Below are positions 31,266 through 44,972 of a stretch of 64,000 nt of DNA, piece after piece. The DNA lies in the NCBI GenBank assembly GCA_029339505.1, contig JAQISU010000348.1:289001-353000 (forward strand), in the 5' to 3' direction. The position numbers and the translations under genes are program-made. This DNA is from Unio delphinus (lineage: Eukaryota; Mollusca; Bivalvia; Unionida; Unionidae). A model generated the notes under the pieces. The model worked only from the letters and a program-made list of their open reading frames with translations, did not search any database and was not told where the DNA came from. The stretch's first letter is position 1; every line of letters begins with the position of its first letter.

Positions 31266-32427
31266 ATGGAAAAAAAAATCCAATAAACGTACTAAACCAC
31301 TGTCTGACTCTGATGAAGAACCACGTGGCGTGGAATCATTTCCACGCTTCATGGTTATTCAATCAAAAGATGATGCTAAACCGCTTTCAGGTTTATCTCC
31401 ATTTATTATCGAGAAAACCATTACGGGATCGATTGGCACACCAAAAAGTGTGAAAAAACTAAAATCGGGTTGCCTTCTTGTAGAGTGTGAGCGAAAGGGG
31501 CAAACAGACAATATCATGAAAATGAAAACATTCTTTGATATTCCAGTGACCTCATTCGCCCACACTACACTGAATTCGTCCAAAGGCGTAATACGATGTC
31601 GTGACTTGGCTGGAGTCACCGACGCTGATATCATCGAAGGGATGAAACATGAAGGTGTCACTGCAGTGCGAAGAATACGTATTAAACGTAATAACGCCCT
31701 GCAGGACACCAATACATTTGTACTCACCTTTAATAAACCGACAGTGCCCAAAGTGGTCAGGGTTGGGTTTTTACAAGTAAAGGTCGAGATCTACATTCCA
31801 AACCCCCTTCGATGCTATAAGTGTCAAAAATACGGCCATCACGAAGATCGATGTTCCAGAGCCAAGGTATGTGGCCGATGCGGAGAACACTCTCATCAGG
31901 AAGCTGATTGTTGAGCAACTCCGCATTGTGTCAACTGTGGCAAGGAACATCACGCCAGTTCCAAAGATTGTGATACATGGAAACAGGAGAAGGAAATTCA
32001 GAGGGTAAAGTTTACTTCGAACATTCCCTACCCAGAGGCCAGAAAACTTGTCCAGGCAAAAACATCCCTTCCTGGCCCATCCTTCTCCACAGTCGTAAAG
32101 CACAATCCAAAAAGCACGAAGGACGCCCAAACACAGACGGATCAGCCCGATTCAACCACATGTGCCAACATCCCTAATTATAAGCCACAGAAAAGCACAA
32201 CATCAACTCAGACAACAACTAATAACAATCCACCACCAAAATCACCAAGACAGAAACACAAAGCACAAACAAATAAACAGCAAAAGGGGTCAGATGACCC
32301 CATTAAACTGTACAACAGGTTTGGAGACTTTGAGAGCATGGATGCAGAAGAAACTGCTCCGTGTACTCAAAGTAGCTCCAAACCTAATAAAACTAAATAT
32401 ACTCCCGTACTTCCTCCAGACAAATAA
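31266..32427 (+). pseudogene. LINE A2 ORF1, frameshifted and with a nonsense codon
   Basis: One extra A in the run right after the start codon puts the ATG out of frame. AGA is changed to TGA at 31912-31914 within the second-to-third knuckle linker. The remainder matches the intact A3 ORF1. No normal zinc-knuckle protein can be made. Confidence 0.85.
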
Positions 32428-32489
32428 CAACACATGCTTCCACCGCGAATAGTCTAACCTAGTTCCAGAATCTCCAGCATAACATTAGA

Positions 32490-35400
32490 ATGAAGAACAC
32501 CATCATACAATGGAATTGTCGAGGACTTAAAACAAACTACAATGATATTCTTCTGCTTTTAAATGAACACGATCCTGCTGTACTATGTTTACAGGAAACA
32601 TTCCTGAAAGAGACAGATAAAATTACTTTTAAAAACTTTAACCTGTTTAATGCGTACTTTCAAAACGCAGACAGGGCCTCAGGAGGAGTCTCTATTGCTG
32701 TGAACAATAGAGCCCCTCACAGAGTCGTTCCTTTAAACACAAATTTACAAGCCATTGCTGTAAGTGTCACTCTACATCGAGTGATTACTTTTTGTTCCAT
32801 TTACTTACCACCAAACACCAACCTAGTACAAAAGGAATTAGACAATCTTGTTGAACAACTTCCCGCGCCCTTCGTTTTACTCGGGGATTTTAATGCCCAT
32901 AACATTTTATGGGGATCAAATCACATAAACGACAGAGGCCATAAAATAGAAGATTTCATTTCTAGACACGATCTGTGTCCATATAACACTAATTCATCAA
33001 CATATTTACACCCAGGAACGGGTACGTACACATGCATAGATTTGACAATTTGCTCTCCCTCACTGCTTTTGGACTATGAATGGAAGGTCGCTGATGACCT
33101 TCACAGCAGTGATCACTTTCCAATCACTCTTGAAAATAACACTAAAATTGATGATACAATTCCACAATGGAATATAAAGAAGGCCGATTGGGCTATGTTT
33201 GAAGCATTATGTAAAACTAGACTAAATAATGATACAGTATTCAACGCTGTTAATCCTATACAGCATTTTACCTCCGTTCTAATTTCAATTGCAGATGAAT
33301 CCATTCCCAAGTCCTCAACGAACAGTAAGAGATCGCAAAAACCTTGGGTAACCAAGGAATGCAAAGAAGCCATTAGACAACGCCGAGAAGCATTAAAAAC
33401 ATTCAACACTCGTCCAACGCCCGAAAATTTAAATAAATATCGTATTGCCCGGGCTAAAACTCGACGCACAATCAAAGAATGTAAGCGTGCATCCTGGAAG
33501 AAATATATTTCTTCTTTAAACTCTCGTTCCTCAATGAAACAAGTTTGGGATACTATTCGGAAAATAAATGGAAAAAGGAAACACAATTCTATTCGACACC
33601 TAAAAATAAACAATATCAATTTCAGTTCGAAACGTGACATAACAAATATTCTTGCCGATAGTTTTTCGAAAAACTCATCATCATCTAATTATTCAGATGC
33701 CTTTAGAAGATTAAAATCTCAAAAAGAAAAGTCGCGTTTAAAATTTACATCGAACAACACTGAAAATTATAACCAGCTGTTTTCTTTATTGGAGCTTAGG
33801 GAGGCATTAGACAAGGCCCATGATACATCCGCTGGGCCTGACGAAGTACATTACCAGTTCTTGAAACACCTCCCAGAATCTTCTCTAACATTGCTTCTTA
33901 AAATCTTTAATGATTTATGGATTGATGGTAATGTACCTAAGAGCTGGAAAAAAGCAACAGTGATACCGATTCCCAAACCAGACAAAGATAACGAAGATCT
34001 TAACAGCTATCGGCCTATTGCATTGACAAGCTGCATATGCAAAACAATGGAACGAATGATTAATTCTCGGCTTGTATGGTACTTGGAAAGTAATAATTTA
34101 ATTTCTCCTTTCCAAAGTGGCTTCCGTTCTGGTCGTAGTACTAACGATCATCTGGTTAGACTGGAAACATTTATTCGCGATGCATTTATCAAGAAGGAAC
34201 ATTTAGTAGCGGTCTTCTTTGATTTAGAAAAGGCCTATGATACAACATGGAAGTACGGGATACTAAATGACCTGCACGATCTAGGTCTAAAAGGCCGTCT
34301 GCCCGCTTTCATCTCCAGTTTTCTCTCCGACAGAGAATTCAAAGTACGCGTGGGCGCTACCATCTCCGATATGCACCAGCAAGAGATGGGTGTGCCCCAG
34401 GGCAGTATTTTATCTGTGACGCTATTTAATATCAAAATCAATAGCATCACTAAGTGCTTAACTCCCGGTGTGGACTGCTCTTTATATGTAGACGATTTTT
34501 TAATTTGTTATCGATCAAAGTACATGCATACAATTGAAAGGCAACTTCAACAAAATATCAATAAGATCCACCATTGGGCCAGTAATAATGGTTTTAAATT
34601 CTCTAAATCGAAAACAGTATGCATGCATTTCTGTCAATTGCGAAGACATCATGATGACCCTAAACTCACGCTGGACGGAACACTTATTCCAGTTGTTGAG
34701 GAAACGAAGTTTTTGGGTATTATCTTCGACAGAAAACTGACTTTTATACCACACATCAAGAATTTAAAAGCTAAATGCTTAAAAGCTTTAAATTTACTAA
34801 AAGTAATTGCGCACACTGACTGGGGTGCTGATAAAAAAAGTCCTCCTCAATTTGTATAGAACATTTATCCGTTCTATACTAGACTATGGATGCATTGTTT
34901 ATGGTTCAGCTAGGAAGTCTTATTTGAAAATGCTTGACCCAATTCATCATCAGGGAATAAGACTTGCTCTAGGAGCATTCAAGACATCTCCATGCGAAAG
35001 CCTTCTCGCGGAAGCGAATGAACCACCCTTATCGCACCGCAGAGAAATGCTTTCTATACAGTACGCTCTTAGGTTAAGATCAAATCCTCTGAACCCTGCT
35101 TTTTCGGCTGTTTTTCAACCAAAATACAAAACTTTGTACGAAAACAAACCAAATGCCATACCTTCATTTGGCATCAGAATATCATCCAGTTTTGACACTA
35201 TCAAAATTAATCTCCCTACAGTTCAGAATACGTTTGTCTCGGAAACACCACCTTGGCTCCTTAAGCAACCCAAAGTGATTTTTACGTTGCACGATGGGAG
35301 AAAATCTGAGATGAATCCTGCCGTTTTCCAGAACTCTTATCATGAACTCCTCAACGATTTTAAAAACTACACAAAAATTTTTACTGATGGATCAAAAGTT

Positions 35401-36168
35401 GATGACAAGGCTGCTGCAGCCCTTGTTAGTGGCAAGCACATAACCAAAGTGCGCTTGCCAAACGATGCGTCCATATTTTCAGCGGAAATCAGAGCAATAG
35501 ATCTTGCTCTGAAATTTATTGAACAAAAGCGCATTTTAAATAGCATTATTTTCTGTGACTCTCTGTCAGTACTTCAGTCGCTACACCATAGAAAACTGGA
35601 TAATCCATTACTAGTCGATATTCTCGTCAAAAACTCTGAGCTTAGTAAGTCCTACAACATAGTATACTGTTGGCTACCTAGCCATATTGGTATTAAAGGT
35701 AATGAAGAAGCAGACCGGGCTGCTAAGATGGCTCTATCCCAAGAACCATCGGATTTTAAATTACCTTTTACTGATTTTAAACCTTGTATCAAAAAGTACC
35801 TACTTCAGAAGTGGCAGGCGTCATGGGATGATGCAGTCAATAACAAACTTCATGCCATCAAACCAACCCTGGGAGAATGGACTCCTTCCTATAGAACTAT
35901 CCGCAGGGAGGAGGTTGTCATTGCAAGAATCAGAATCGGTCATACATACATTACCCACTCCCACATACTAAAAGGTGAAGATCCACCAGAGTGCTTTTCT
36001 TGCAATGAGCCATTCACTGTTAAACACTTTATGACCGAGTGTCCCGACCTGCAACCTACGCGTGTTAAATACTATAATGTACATGACATGAAGGAACTTT
36101 TTGATACAATACAAACCACTTGTATTTTAGATTTCCTAAAGGAAGTAAATCTCTATTTTAAACTATAA
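32490..36168 (+). pseudogene. LINE A2 ORF2, single frameshift
   Basis: Open through endonuclease and RT. An extra A in the run near 34835 (AAAAAAAG for AAAAAAG) moves the remainder, including RNase H and the CCHC end, to another frame. Otherwise motifs are as in A1 (YVDD, TDGSK, WLPSH). One homopolymer slip is the only visible lesion. Confidence 0.88.
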
Positions 36169-36732
36169 CTTGTATACCATCACATAGAATATTTTTATCT
36201 AATGCAAATATCACCTTTTATTTACAACATCTTATCATCAACATAACACCATTTACATCTCCCGTTGATTGGGAAGCTTCATATTTTCCTGTTACCAACA
36301 TCTTACCATTTTATATTTAACTATTGTTTTTTTTATATATATCGCTGGTCGATGTTAAACCTTTCTTGTTTTTGAACATGTAACGTATTGTATGGCGCTA
36401 AATAGCCTAAAAGTGCTGGTGCGCCGTTAAAATTCAAGTAAACAAACAAACATCTCCTTGTATCTCTTTTGATACCACCGTTGCCCATATATTCTATTCC
36501 TATATCTTTCCCTTTTCCAAATCTTAGAAGACTTCCTAGAAGGCGGTGGCTCAACGGGTCAATCGGGGGGTAATTTTACTGACCCTAGAAATTGGCGACT
36601 TCAGGGTCATCCAAAGGTAATTTTATCAACTGAGTATGGCATCTGTGTATCCTTGGCACTTTAAAAGTGTCCCCTTGTTGGGCTCCTTGGTGGGTGGGGA
36701 GCACGGGTGCTGAATTTTAAAATCTTGCCATC

Positions 36733-37893
36733 ATGGAAAAAAAATCCAATAAACGTACTAAACCACTGTCTGACTCTGATGAAGAACCACGTGGCGTGGA
36801 ATCGTGTCCACGCTTCATGGTTATTCAATCAAAAGATGATGCTAAACCGCTTTCAGGTTTATCTCCATTTATTATCGAGAAAACCATTACGGGATCGATT
36901 GGCACACCAAAAAGTGTGAAAAAACTAAAATCGGGTTGCCTTCTTGTAGAGTGTGAGCGAAAGGGGCAAACAGACAATATCATGAAAATGAAAACATTCT
37001 TTGATATTCCAGTGACCTCATTCGCCCACACTACACTGAATTCGTCCAAAGGCGTAATACGATGTCGTGACTTGGCTGGAGTCACCGACGCAGATATCAT
37101 CGAAGGGATGAAACATGAAGGTGTCACTGCAGTGCGAAGAATACGTATTAAACGTAATAACGCCCTGCAGGACACCAATACATTTGTACTCACCTTTAAT
37201 AAACCGACAGTGCCCAAAGTGGTCAAGGTTGGGTTTTTACAAGTAAAGGTCGAGATCTACATTCCAAACCCCCTTCGATGCTATAAGTGTCAAAAATACG
37301 GCCATCACGAAGATCGATGTTCCAGAGCCAAGGTATGTGGCCGATGCGGAGAACACTCTCATCAGGAAGCTGATTGTAGAGCAACTCTGCATTGTGTCAA
37401 CTGTGGCAAGGAACATCACGCCAGTTCCAAAGATTGTGATACATGGAAACAGGAGAAGGAAATTCAGAGGGTAAAGTTTACTTCGAACATTCCCTACCCA
37501 GAGGCCAGAAAGCTTGTCCAGGCAAAAACATCCCTTCCTGGCCCATCCTTCTCCACAGTCGTAAAGCACAATCCAAAAAGCACGAAGGACGCCCAAACAC
37601 AGACGGATCAGCCCGATTCAACCACATGTGCCAACATCCCTGATTATAAGCCACAGAAAAGCACAACATCAACTCAGACAACAACTAATAACAATCCACC
37701 ACCAAAATCACCAAGACAGAAACACAAAGCACAAACAAATAAACAGCAAAAGGGGTCAGATGACCCCATTAAACTGTACAACAGGTTTGGAGACTTTGAG
37801 AGCATGGATGCAGAAGAAACTGCTCCATGTACTCAAAGTAGCTCCAAACCTAATAAAACTAAATATACTCCCGTACTTCCTCCAGACAAATAA
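36733..37893 (+). CDS. LINE A3 ORF1: three-knuckle nucleic-acid-binding protein
   Basis: Intact 386-aa frame from MEKKSNKRTKPLSDSDEEP. The start follows CTTGCCATC and is conserved in A2 and A4. Residues 15-175 form an RRM-like region (PRFMVIQSKDDA, VRRIRIKRNN). Knuckles are at 183-196 (CYKCQKYGHHEDRC), 202-215 (CGRCGEHSHQEADC) and 221-235 (CVNCGKEHHASSKDC). The C-terminal 140 residues are Thr/Gln/Pro-rich and probably disordered. It coats LINE RNA and chaperones target-primed reverse transcription. The best candidate in the window for a functional A-type ORF1. Confidence 0.9.
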   Translation: MEKKSNKRTKPLSDSDEEPRGVESCPRFMVIQSKDDAKPLSGLSPFIIEKTITGSIGTPKSVKKLKSGCLLVECERKGQTDNIMKMKTFFDIPVTSFAHTTLNSSKGVIRCRDLAGVTDADIIEGMKHEGVTAVRRIRIKRNNALQDTNTFVLTFNKPTVPKVVKVGFLQVKVEIYIPNPLRCYKCQKYGHHEDRCSRAKVCGRCGEHSHQEADCRATLHCVNCGKEHHASSKDCDTWKQEKEIQRVKFTSNIPYPEARKLVQAKTSLPGPSFSTVVKHNPKSTKDAQTQTDQPDSTTCANIPDYKPQKSTTSTQTTTNNNPPPKSPRQKHKAQTNKQQKGSDDPIKLYNRFGDFESMDAEETAPCTQSSSKPNKTKYTPVLPPDK

Positions 37894-37955
37894 CAACACA
37901 TGCTTCCACCGCGAATAGTCTAACCTAGTTCCAGAATCTCCAGCATAACATTAGA

Positions 37956-40900
37956 ATGAAGAACACCATCATACAATGGAATTGTCGAGGACTTAAAACA
38001 AACTACAATGATATTCTTCTGCTTTTAAATGAACACGATCCTGCTGTACTATGTCTACAGGAAACATTCCTGAAAGAGACAGATAAAATTACTTTTAAAA
38101 ACTTTTCCCTGTTTAATGCGTACTTTCAAAACGCAGACAGGGCCTCAGGAGGAGTCTCTATTGCTGTGAACAATAGAGCCCCTCACAGAGTCGTTCCTTT
38201 AAACACAAATTTACAAGCCATTGCTGTAAGTGTCACTCTACATTGAGTGATTACTTTTTGTTCCATTTACTTACCACCAAACACCAACCTAGTACAAAAG
38301 GAATTAGACAATCTTGTTGAACAACTTCCCGCGCCCTTCGTTTTACTCGGGGATTTTAATGCCCATAACATTTTATGGGGATCAAATCACATAAACGACA
38401 GAGGCCATAAAATAGAAGATTTCATTTCTAGACACGATCTGTGTCTATATAACACTAATTCATCAACATATTTACACCCAGGAACGGGTACGTACACATG
38501 CATAGATTTGACAATTTGCTCTCCCTCACTGCTTTTGGACTATGAATGGAAGGTCGCTGATGACCTTCACAGCAGTGATCACTTTCCAATCACTCTTGAA
38601 AATAACACTAAAATTGATGATACAATTCCACAATGGAATATAAAGAAGGCCGATTGGGCTATGTTTGAAGCATTATGTAAAACTAGACTAAATAATGATA
38701 CAGTATTCAACGCTGTTAATCCTATACAGCATTTTACCTCCGTTCTAATTTCAATTGCAGATGAATCCATTCCCAAGTCCTCAACGAACAGTAAGAGATC
38801 GCAAAAACCTTGGGTAACCAAGGAATGCAAAGAAGCCATTAGACAACGCCGAGAAGCATTAAAAACATTCAACACTCGTCCAACGCCCGAAAATTTAAAT
38901 AAATATCGTATTGCCCGGGCTAAAACTCGACGCACAATCAAAGAATGTAAGCGTGCATCCTGGAAGAAATATATTTCTTCTTTAAACTCTCGTTCCTCAA
39001 TGAAACAAGTTTGGGATACTATTCGGAAAATAAATGGAAAAAGGAAACACAATTCTATTCGACACCTAAAAATAAACAATATCAATTTCAGTTCGAAACG
39101 TGACATAACAAATATTCTTGCCGATAGTTTTTCGAAAAACTCATCATCATCTAATTATTCAGATGCCTTTAGAAGATTAAAATCTCAAAAAGAAAAGTCG
39201 CGTTTAAAATTTACATCGAACAACACTGAAAATTATAACCAGCTGTTTTCTTTATTGGAGCTTAGGGAGGCATTAGACAAGGCCCATGATACATCCGCTG
39301 GGCCTGACGAAGTACATTACCAGTTCTTGAAACACCTCCCAGAATCTTCTCTGACATTGCTTCTTAAAATCTTTAATGATTTATGGATTGCTGGTAATGT
39401 ACCTAAGAGCTGGAAAGAAGCAACAGTGATACCGATTCCCAAACCAGACAAAGATAACGAAGATCCTAACAGCTATCGGCCTATTGCATTGACAAGCTGC
39501 ATATGCAAAACAATGGAACGAATGATTAATTCTCGGCTTGTATGGTACTTGGAAAGTAATAATTTAATTTCTCCTTTCCAAAGTGGCTTCCGTTCTGGTC
39601 GTAGTACTAACGATCATCTGGTTAGACTGGAAACATTTATTCGCGATGCATTTATCAAGAAGGAACATTTAGTAGCGGTCTTCTTTGATTTAGAAAAGGC
39701 CTATGATACAACATGGAAGTACGGGATACTAAATGACCTGCACGATCTAGGTCTAAAAGGCCGTCTGCCCGCTTTCATCTCCAGTTTTCTCTCCGACAGA
39801 GAATTCAAAGTACGCGTGGGCGCTACCCTCTCCGATATGCACCAGCAAGAGATGGGTGTGCCCCAGGGCAGTATTTTATCTGTGACGCTATTTAATATCA
39901 AAATCAATAGCATCACTAAGTGCTTAACTCCCGGTGTGGACTGCTCTTTATATGTAGACGATTTTTTAATTTGTTATCGATCAAAGCACATGCATACAAT
40001 TGAAAGGCAACTTCAACAAAATATCAATAAGATCCACCATTGGGCCAGTAATAATGGTTTTAAATTCTCTAAATCGAAAACAGTATGCATGCATTTCTGT
40101 CAATTGCGAAGACATCATGATGACCCTAAACTCGCGCTGGACGGAACACTTATTCCAGTTGTTGAGGAAACGAAGTTTTTGGGTATTATCTTCGACAGAA
40201 AACTGACTTTTATACCACACATCAAGAATTTAAAAGCTAAATGCTTAAAAGCTTTAAATTTACTAAAAGTAATTGCGCACACTGACTGGGGTGCTGATAA
40301 AAAAGTCCTCCTCAATTTGTATAGAACATTTATCCGTTCTATACTAGACTATGGATGCATTGTTTATGGTTCAGCTAGGAAGTCTTATTTGAAAATGCTT
40401 GACCCAATTCATCATCAGGGAATAAGACTTGCTCTAGGAGCATTCAAGACATCTCCATGCGAAAGCCTTCTCGCGGAAGCGAATGAACCACCCTTATCGC
40501 ACCGCAGAGAAATGCTTTCTATACAGTACGCTCTTAGGTTAAGATCAAATCCTCTGAACCCTGCTTTTTCGGCTGTTTTTCAACCAAAATACAAAACTTT
40601 GTACGAAAACAAACCAAATGCCATACCTTCATTTGGCATCAGAATATCATCCAGTTTTGACACTATCAAAATTAATCTCCCTACAGTTCAGAATACGTTT
40701 GTCTCGGAAACACCACCTTGGCTCCTTAAGCAACCCAAAGTGATTTTTACGTTGCACGATGGGAGAAAATCTGAGACGAATCCTGCCGTTTCCCAGAACT
40801 CTTATCATGAACTCCTCAACGATTTTAAAAACTACACAAAAATTTTTACTGATGGATCAAAAGTTGATGACAAGGCTGCTGCAGCCTTTGTTAGTGGCAA

Positions 40901-41633
40901 GCACATAACCAAAGTGCGCTTGCCAAACGATGCGTCCATATTTTCAGCGGAAATCAGAGCAATAGATCTTGCTCTGAAATTTATTGAACAAAAGCGCATT
41001 TTAAATAGCATTATTTTCTGTGACTCTCTGTCAGTACTTTAATCGCTACACCATAGAAAACTGGATAATCCATTACTAGTCGATATTCTCGTCAAAAACT
41101 CTGAGCTTAGTAAGTCCTACAACATAGTATACTGTTGGCTACCTAGCCATATTGGTATTAAAGGTAATGAAGAAGCAGACCGGGCTGCTAAGATGGCTCT
41201 ATCCCAAGAACCATCGGATTTTAAATTACCTTTTACTGATTTTAAACCTTGTATCAAAAAGTACCTACGTCAGAAGTGGCAGGCGTCATGGGATGATGCA
41301 GTCAATAACAAACTTCATGCCATCAAACCAACTCTGGGAGAATGGACTCCTTCCTATAGAACTATCCGCAGGGAGGAGGTTGTCATTGCAAGAATCAGAA
41401 TCGGTCATACATACATTACCCACTCCCACATACTAAAAGGTGAAGATCCACCAGAGTGCTTTTCTTGCAATGAGCCATTCACTGTTAAACACTTTATGAC
41501 CGAGTGTTCCGACCTGCAACCTACGCGTGTTAAATACTATAATGTACATGACATGAAGGAACTTTTTGATACAATACAAACCACTTGTATTTTAGATTTC
41601 CTAAAGGAAGTAAATCTCTATTTTAAACTATAA
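37956..41633 (+). pseudogene. LINE A3 ORF2, two nonsense codons
   Basis: CGA to TGA at 38244-38246 (codon 97, in the endonuclease) and CAG to TAA at 41040-41042 (RNase H) interrupt an otherwise open EN-RT-RNase H frame. The second stop needed two base changes. Sequence otherwise matches A1 closely. Confidence 0.88.
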
Positions 41634-41915
41634 CTTGTGTACCATCACGTAGAATATTTTTATCTAATGCAAATATCACCTTTTATTTACAACATCTTAT
41701 CATCAACATAACACCATTTACATCTCCCGTTGATTGGGAAGCTTCACATTTTCCTGTTACCAACATCTTACCATTTTATATTTAACTATTGTTTTTTTAT
41801 ATATATCGCTGGTCGATGTTAAACCTTTCTTGTTTTTGAACATGTAACGTATTGTATGGCGCTAAATAGCCTAAAAGTGCTGGTGCGCCGTTAAAATTCA
41901 AGTAAACAAACAAAC

Positions 41916-44402
41916 TGAACTTGAGTAAGGAGACAAACACTATTTTTCAATTGATTAAGACTTGTTAACCATGCTTGTGTTGGCATTCACAATCAACTAA
42001 TACTAAGGAACAAGAAATTGAAGCAAAACAAAAAGTATACAAACATAGTGTATTCATTTCTGCATTGTTGTAAAAATGACTTTAGAGCCATTCGCATCTC
42101 TTCAACGCTAAGTCGCTTATTCTCTAGAAACAGCAACATGTTTATTTGAAATACACCATAACAGCATCTTGATATAATGGATATGTATACAGTATATATG
42201 CAAGCATGATAAATGTAGTAGATAAATATGAGCCAATTCCATTACATTGATAATGGAGCAAAATTTATTTTTCTTGCATGTTAGGCAAATAAAATTAACC
42301 ATATATTGTACAAAAATATTGTGGAAAAATGTCTAGAAATTCAAAGTGGAAGATGATAGTCAAGGTTTGATATCCATGTCTGCAATATGACAATGTACCC
42401 AGTTCACTAAGGAAAAGTTTATTGCATATTTCTCTCGTAATACATAATAATAAACCTTTAATGATATGGTGATGCATAAATCTGCAAAACAAATTGCCCT
42501 CACCTACAGAACAATATGAAATCTCTGAAGAAACAGGATGATACACATACAATATAATTTAATACATAAAATCTATCTTCATCCTGTGCTTAGCTGATGG
42601 GTACAATTTAGAAAGGCAAATATATAAAGGAATTCCTGAACATAGCAATGGTGGCAATACAATAGGAAAATCATGATTACCTTGGGTACTGCTGTTAGGA
42701 GAGGAAAAGCGAACATCTCTTGGCCACCATGAAGGCTGGTTTTCTGGCCTATATGCTGCTTTTCCTGAAAAATGTAAGACAAAAACATTGACATTAAACA
42801 GATTGTTTTTACAAATCATAATACATGTATTTTGTTTGTGGGTACTCAATTAACAAACCTTCATGTGCATAATAATCACAGTGATAATCTTTTCAAAGGC
42901 AGTGCTAAAAAAATAAGATAACCCGATGCCTGGGGCAACTCTGATTTCAGATCAGGACTGTCCTTTATTCTATATAAAAAGAGATGGCCACTGGGCTTAT
43001 AAAAATGATTAATAAAATTTGTAAGAAAAAGCTTTGATTGCACTGATGAAATGCAGAAAGGTATTTTCAAGATGTTGACATACCTGCCATAGATTAAAAT
43101 CAAATCGCTGCTGTCACATGTGAAGTGTAGATCTGATTTTAATTAAATTGTTACATGGCATGTCATGCTAAAAACATGATTTGAACTCACAAGCCCTGTA
43201 ATACAGATGTGTTTTGAGAAAACAAGGAAGCAATTGTTATCAATAGTAACAGCAAAGCCCAACAAACATAAATTTAAGAACTCGCAGATGGAGTTTTAGC
43301 TTGTGAAACAAGCTACCCAAAAAATAAAAAAATCAAATATGGCAGGAGAGTAGCACTAAATTCTTTGCACACAGTTTACACAACATATTGACACATGTCT
43401 TACAATGTAAAATACATCACCCGATATTTTTGTTCTTGCGGGTGATTGTAACTAAATCAAAAACATGCGCTATGTCTTACATTGAAGCGATAAATACGTA
43501 ACTAGAGGGTGCTTCAGTCAAGCAGAGTGCCACAATCTTACTATTTTTATGAGGCTCCAATTCTTTTAACTTTTCGGTTTTGTGGGAATAATGGTTGTAT
43601 TATAAAATACCCTTTGTCTCATCTTTAACCGGAAATGTGTCAGTTCTTTTCCTTGAGCACTGGTAGAGGTAGCAACCAGTCTGACATTTTATCAATAAAG
43701 TACAACAAAATCTGTGATAACACAATACCACCTTATCAGTATAAAACTATTGACATATATGTTTTTATATATTTATTTTATAGTACATTAAGGTGATTTA
43801 TTGTAAGGTACTTTACTGACAAAACATCATACTCTTTCGGTAGCAACTATACACTAAATGAATATAAATATCATTACTATTGCTTACCGTAACCAGCAGT
43901 TTGTTTTTATTAGTACTGATACAAAATAGTATATTTTCTGCTTGATACTTTTAGATATGAAACTAATGTGGTAGTAAAAAAGATTAAGACACATTTTATA
44001 ATTGTATCTTGACAGATGAGACGTGATTGTCTATGTTTGAAAAATAAGACACCCACCCTGTAATAATTTAAAAGAAACTTGGGAAGTGTTTAAGGTTACC
44101 CACAGCTCAGGCTGTTGTAGCATTCATACCACCTGCATAAACGTCTTCATTTTGTATGTGATTTTATTATTTTACACTGTTTAAAGAATTATTTAATATT
44201 AATATGACGAAAAATGCCAACACAATCCAACTATTCAATAAAGCAAATAAAGAAATGAATAAAAAATAAACAGTATATACAGTACAAAAAATGCTAACGT
44301 TTTGGAGAATTCTTTTTCATATGCTGGCAAAATATAAAAAATATATCAAATAAGTTTGCACTTGCTATGAGTAAAAACAAGGTAAAGGAATATACTTTAT
44401 CT
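41916..44402. other. Mostly featureless AT-rich stretch
   Basis: No repeat or gene recognised apart from the candidate exon at 42681-42764. Could be genuine host intergenic or intronic DNA. Confidence 0.5.
42681..42764 (-). other. Candidate isolated exon (84 bp)
   Basis: On the minus strand TACATTTTTCAG precedes GAAAAGCAGCATATAGGCC, and the segment ends AAG before GTAATC, giving consensus splice sites on both sides. It reads GKAAYRPENQPSWWP then RDVRFSSPN. The R-P-E-N-Q-P-S-W-W-P pattern looks protein-like, but I cannot name the family and no partner exon was found. Confidence 0.35.
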
Positions 44403-44704
44403 AATTTGTTGTTTATTATGTTTCTCAAAAACAGCATATGTATTATCCAGAGATGAAATAATTTGCCTTGTTATCTGTTATCCCTATATAATTTGTAGGA
44501 CTACTCGAGACAAGCGAATCTCGACTGCCCGACTTCTTGCAAACATTCCAATTATTTGTTATTTATTATGTTTCTCAAAAACAACATATGTATTATCCAG
44601 ATATGAAATAATTTGCCTTGTTATCTGTTATCCCTATATAATTTGTAGGACTACTCGAGACAAGCGAATCTCGACTGCCCGACTTCTTGCAAACATTCCA
44701 ATTA
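44403..44704. repeat. 151-bp tandem duplication
   Basis: Two units starting ATTTGTTGTTTATTATG and ATTTGTTATTTATTATG, each containing GGACTACTCGAGACAAGCG. They differ at about three positions, so the duplication is recent. Confidence 0.9.
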
Positions 44705-44972
44705 TGGAAAGCGTATACTTCTATGAAAGTGCAAACCGTAAAGCAATGTCATAGGAAACACATTTTAAACTTTTATTAAGGAACTATGTAACATAGGAAG
44801 CATACGCGTGGAATTTTACTGAAGTATAAACATTCGTACCTTCACAGAACCCGCCATTGTTGTTGGAAGTAGAAATTGAAAAACTGCGCATACTCAGATT
44901 TAAGAAGCAGTTTAATACGTCACTGTTCTGTGCGTTCCGTTTTGAGACATTTTTTGTCCAGCAATATACCTC

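Larger units (their letters stand above)
30458..36452 (+). mobile_element. LINE copy A2 with tandem 5' UTR monomers
   Basis: Two copies of the first 271 bases of the 5' UTR (30458-30728 and 30729 onward) precede ORF1 and ORF2. The 3' UTR and AAAC tail run directly into copy A3. No TSD could be matched between its left flank (GTAGTATCTAGT) and the right end of A3. Nearly identical to A1, A3 and A4. Confidence 0.88.
36453..41915 (+). mobile_element. LINE copy A3, head to tail with A2
   Basis: Starts inside the 5' UTR at TCTCCTTGTATCT, about 260 bases short of the full 5' end and joined directly to the AAAC tail of A2. It ends AAACAAACAAAC before TGAACTTGAG. It contains a complete ORF1. Confidence 0.88.

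Noticed and set aside
31240..31914. LINE A2 ORF1 read from the upstream GTG/ATG in another frame
   Set aside because: That start lies in the leader and is open only because of the extra A after the true ATG; the homologous start in A3 and A4 is the ATG at CCATCATGG.
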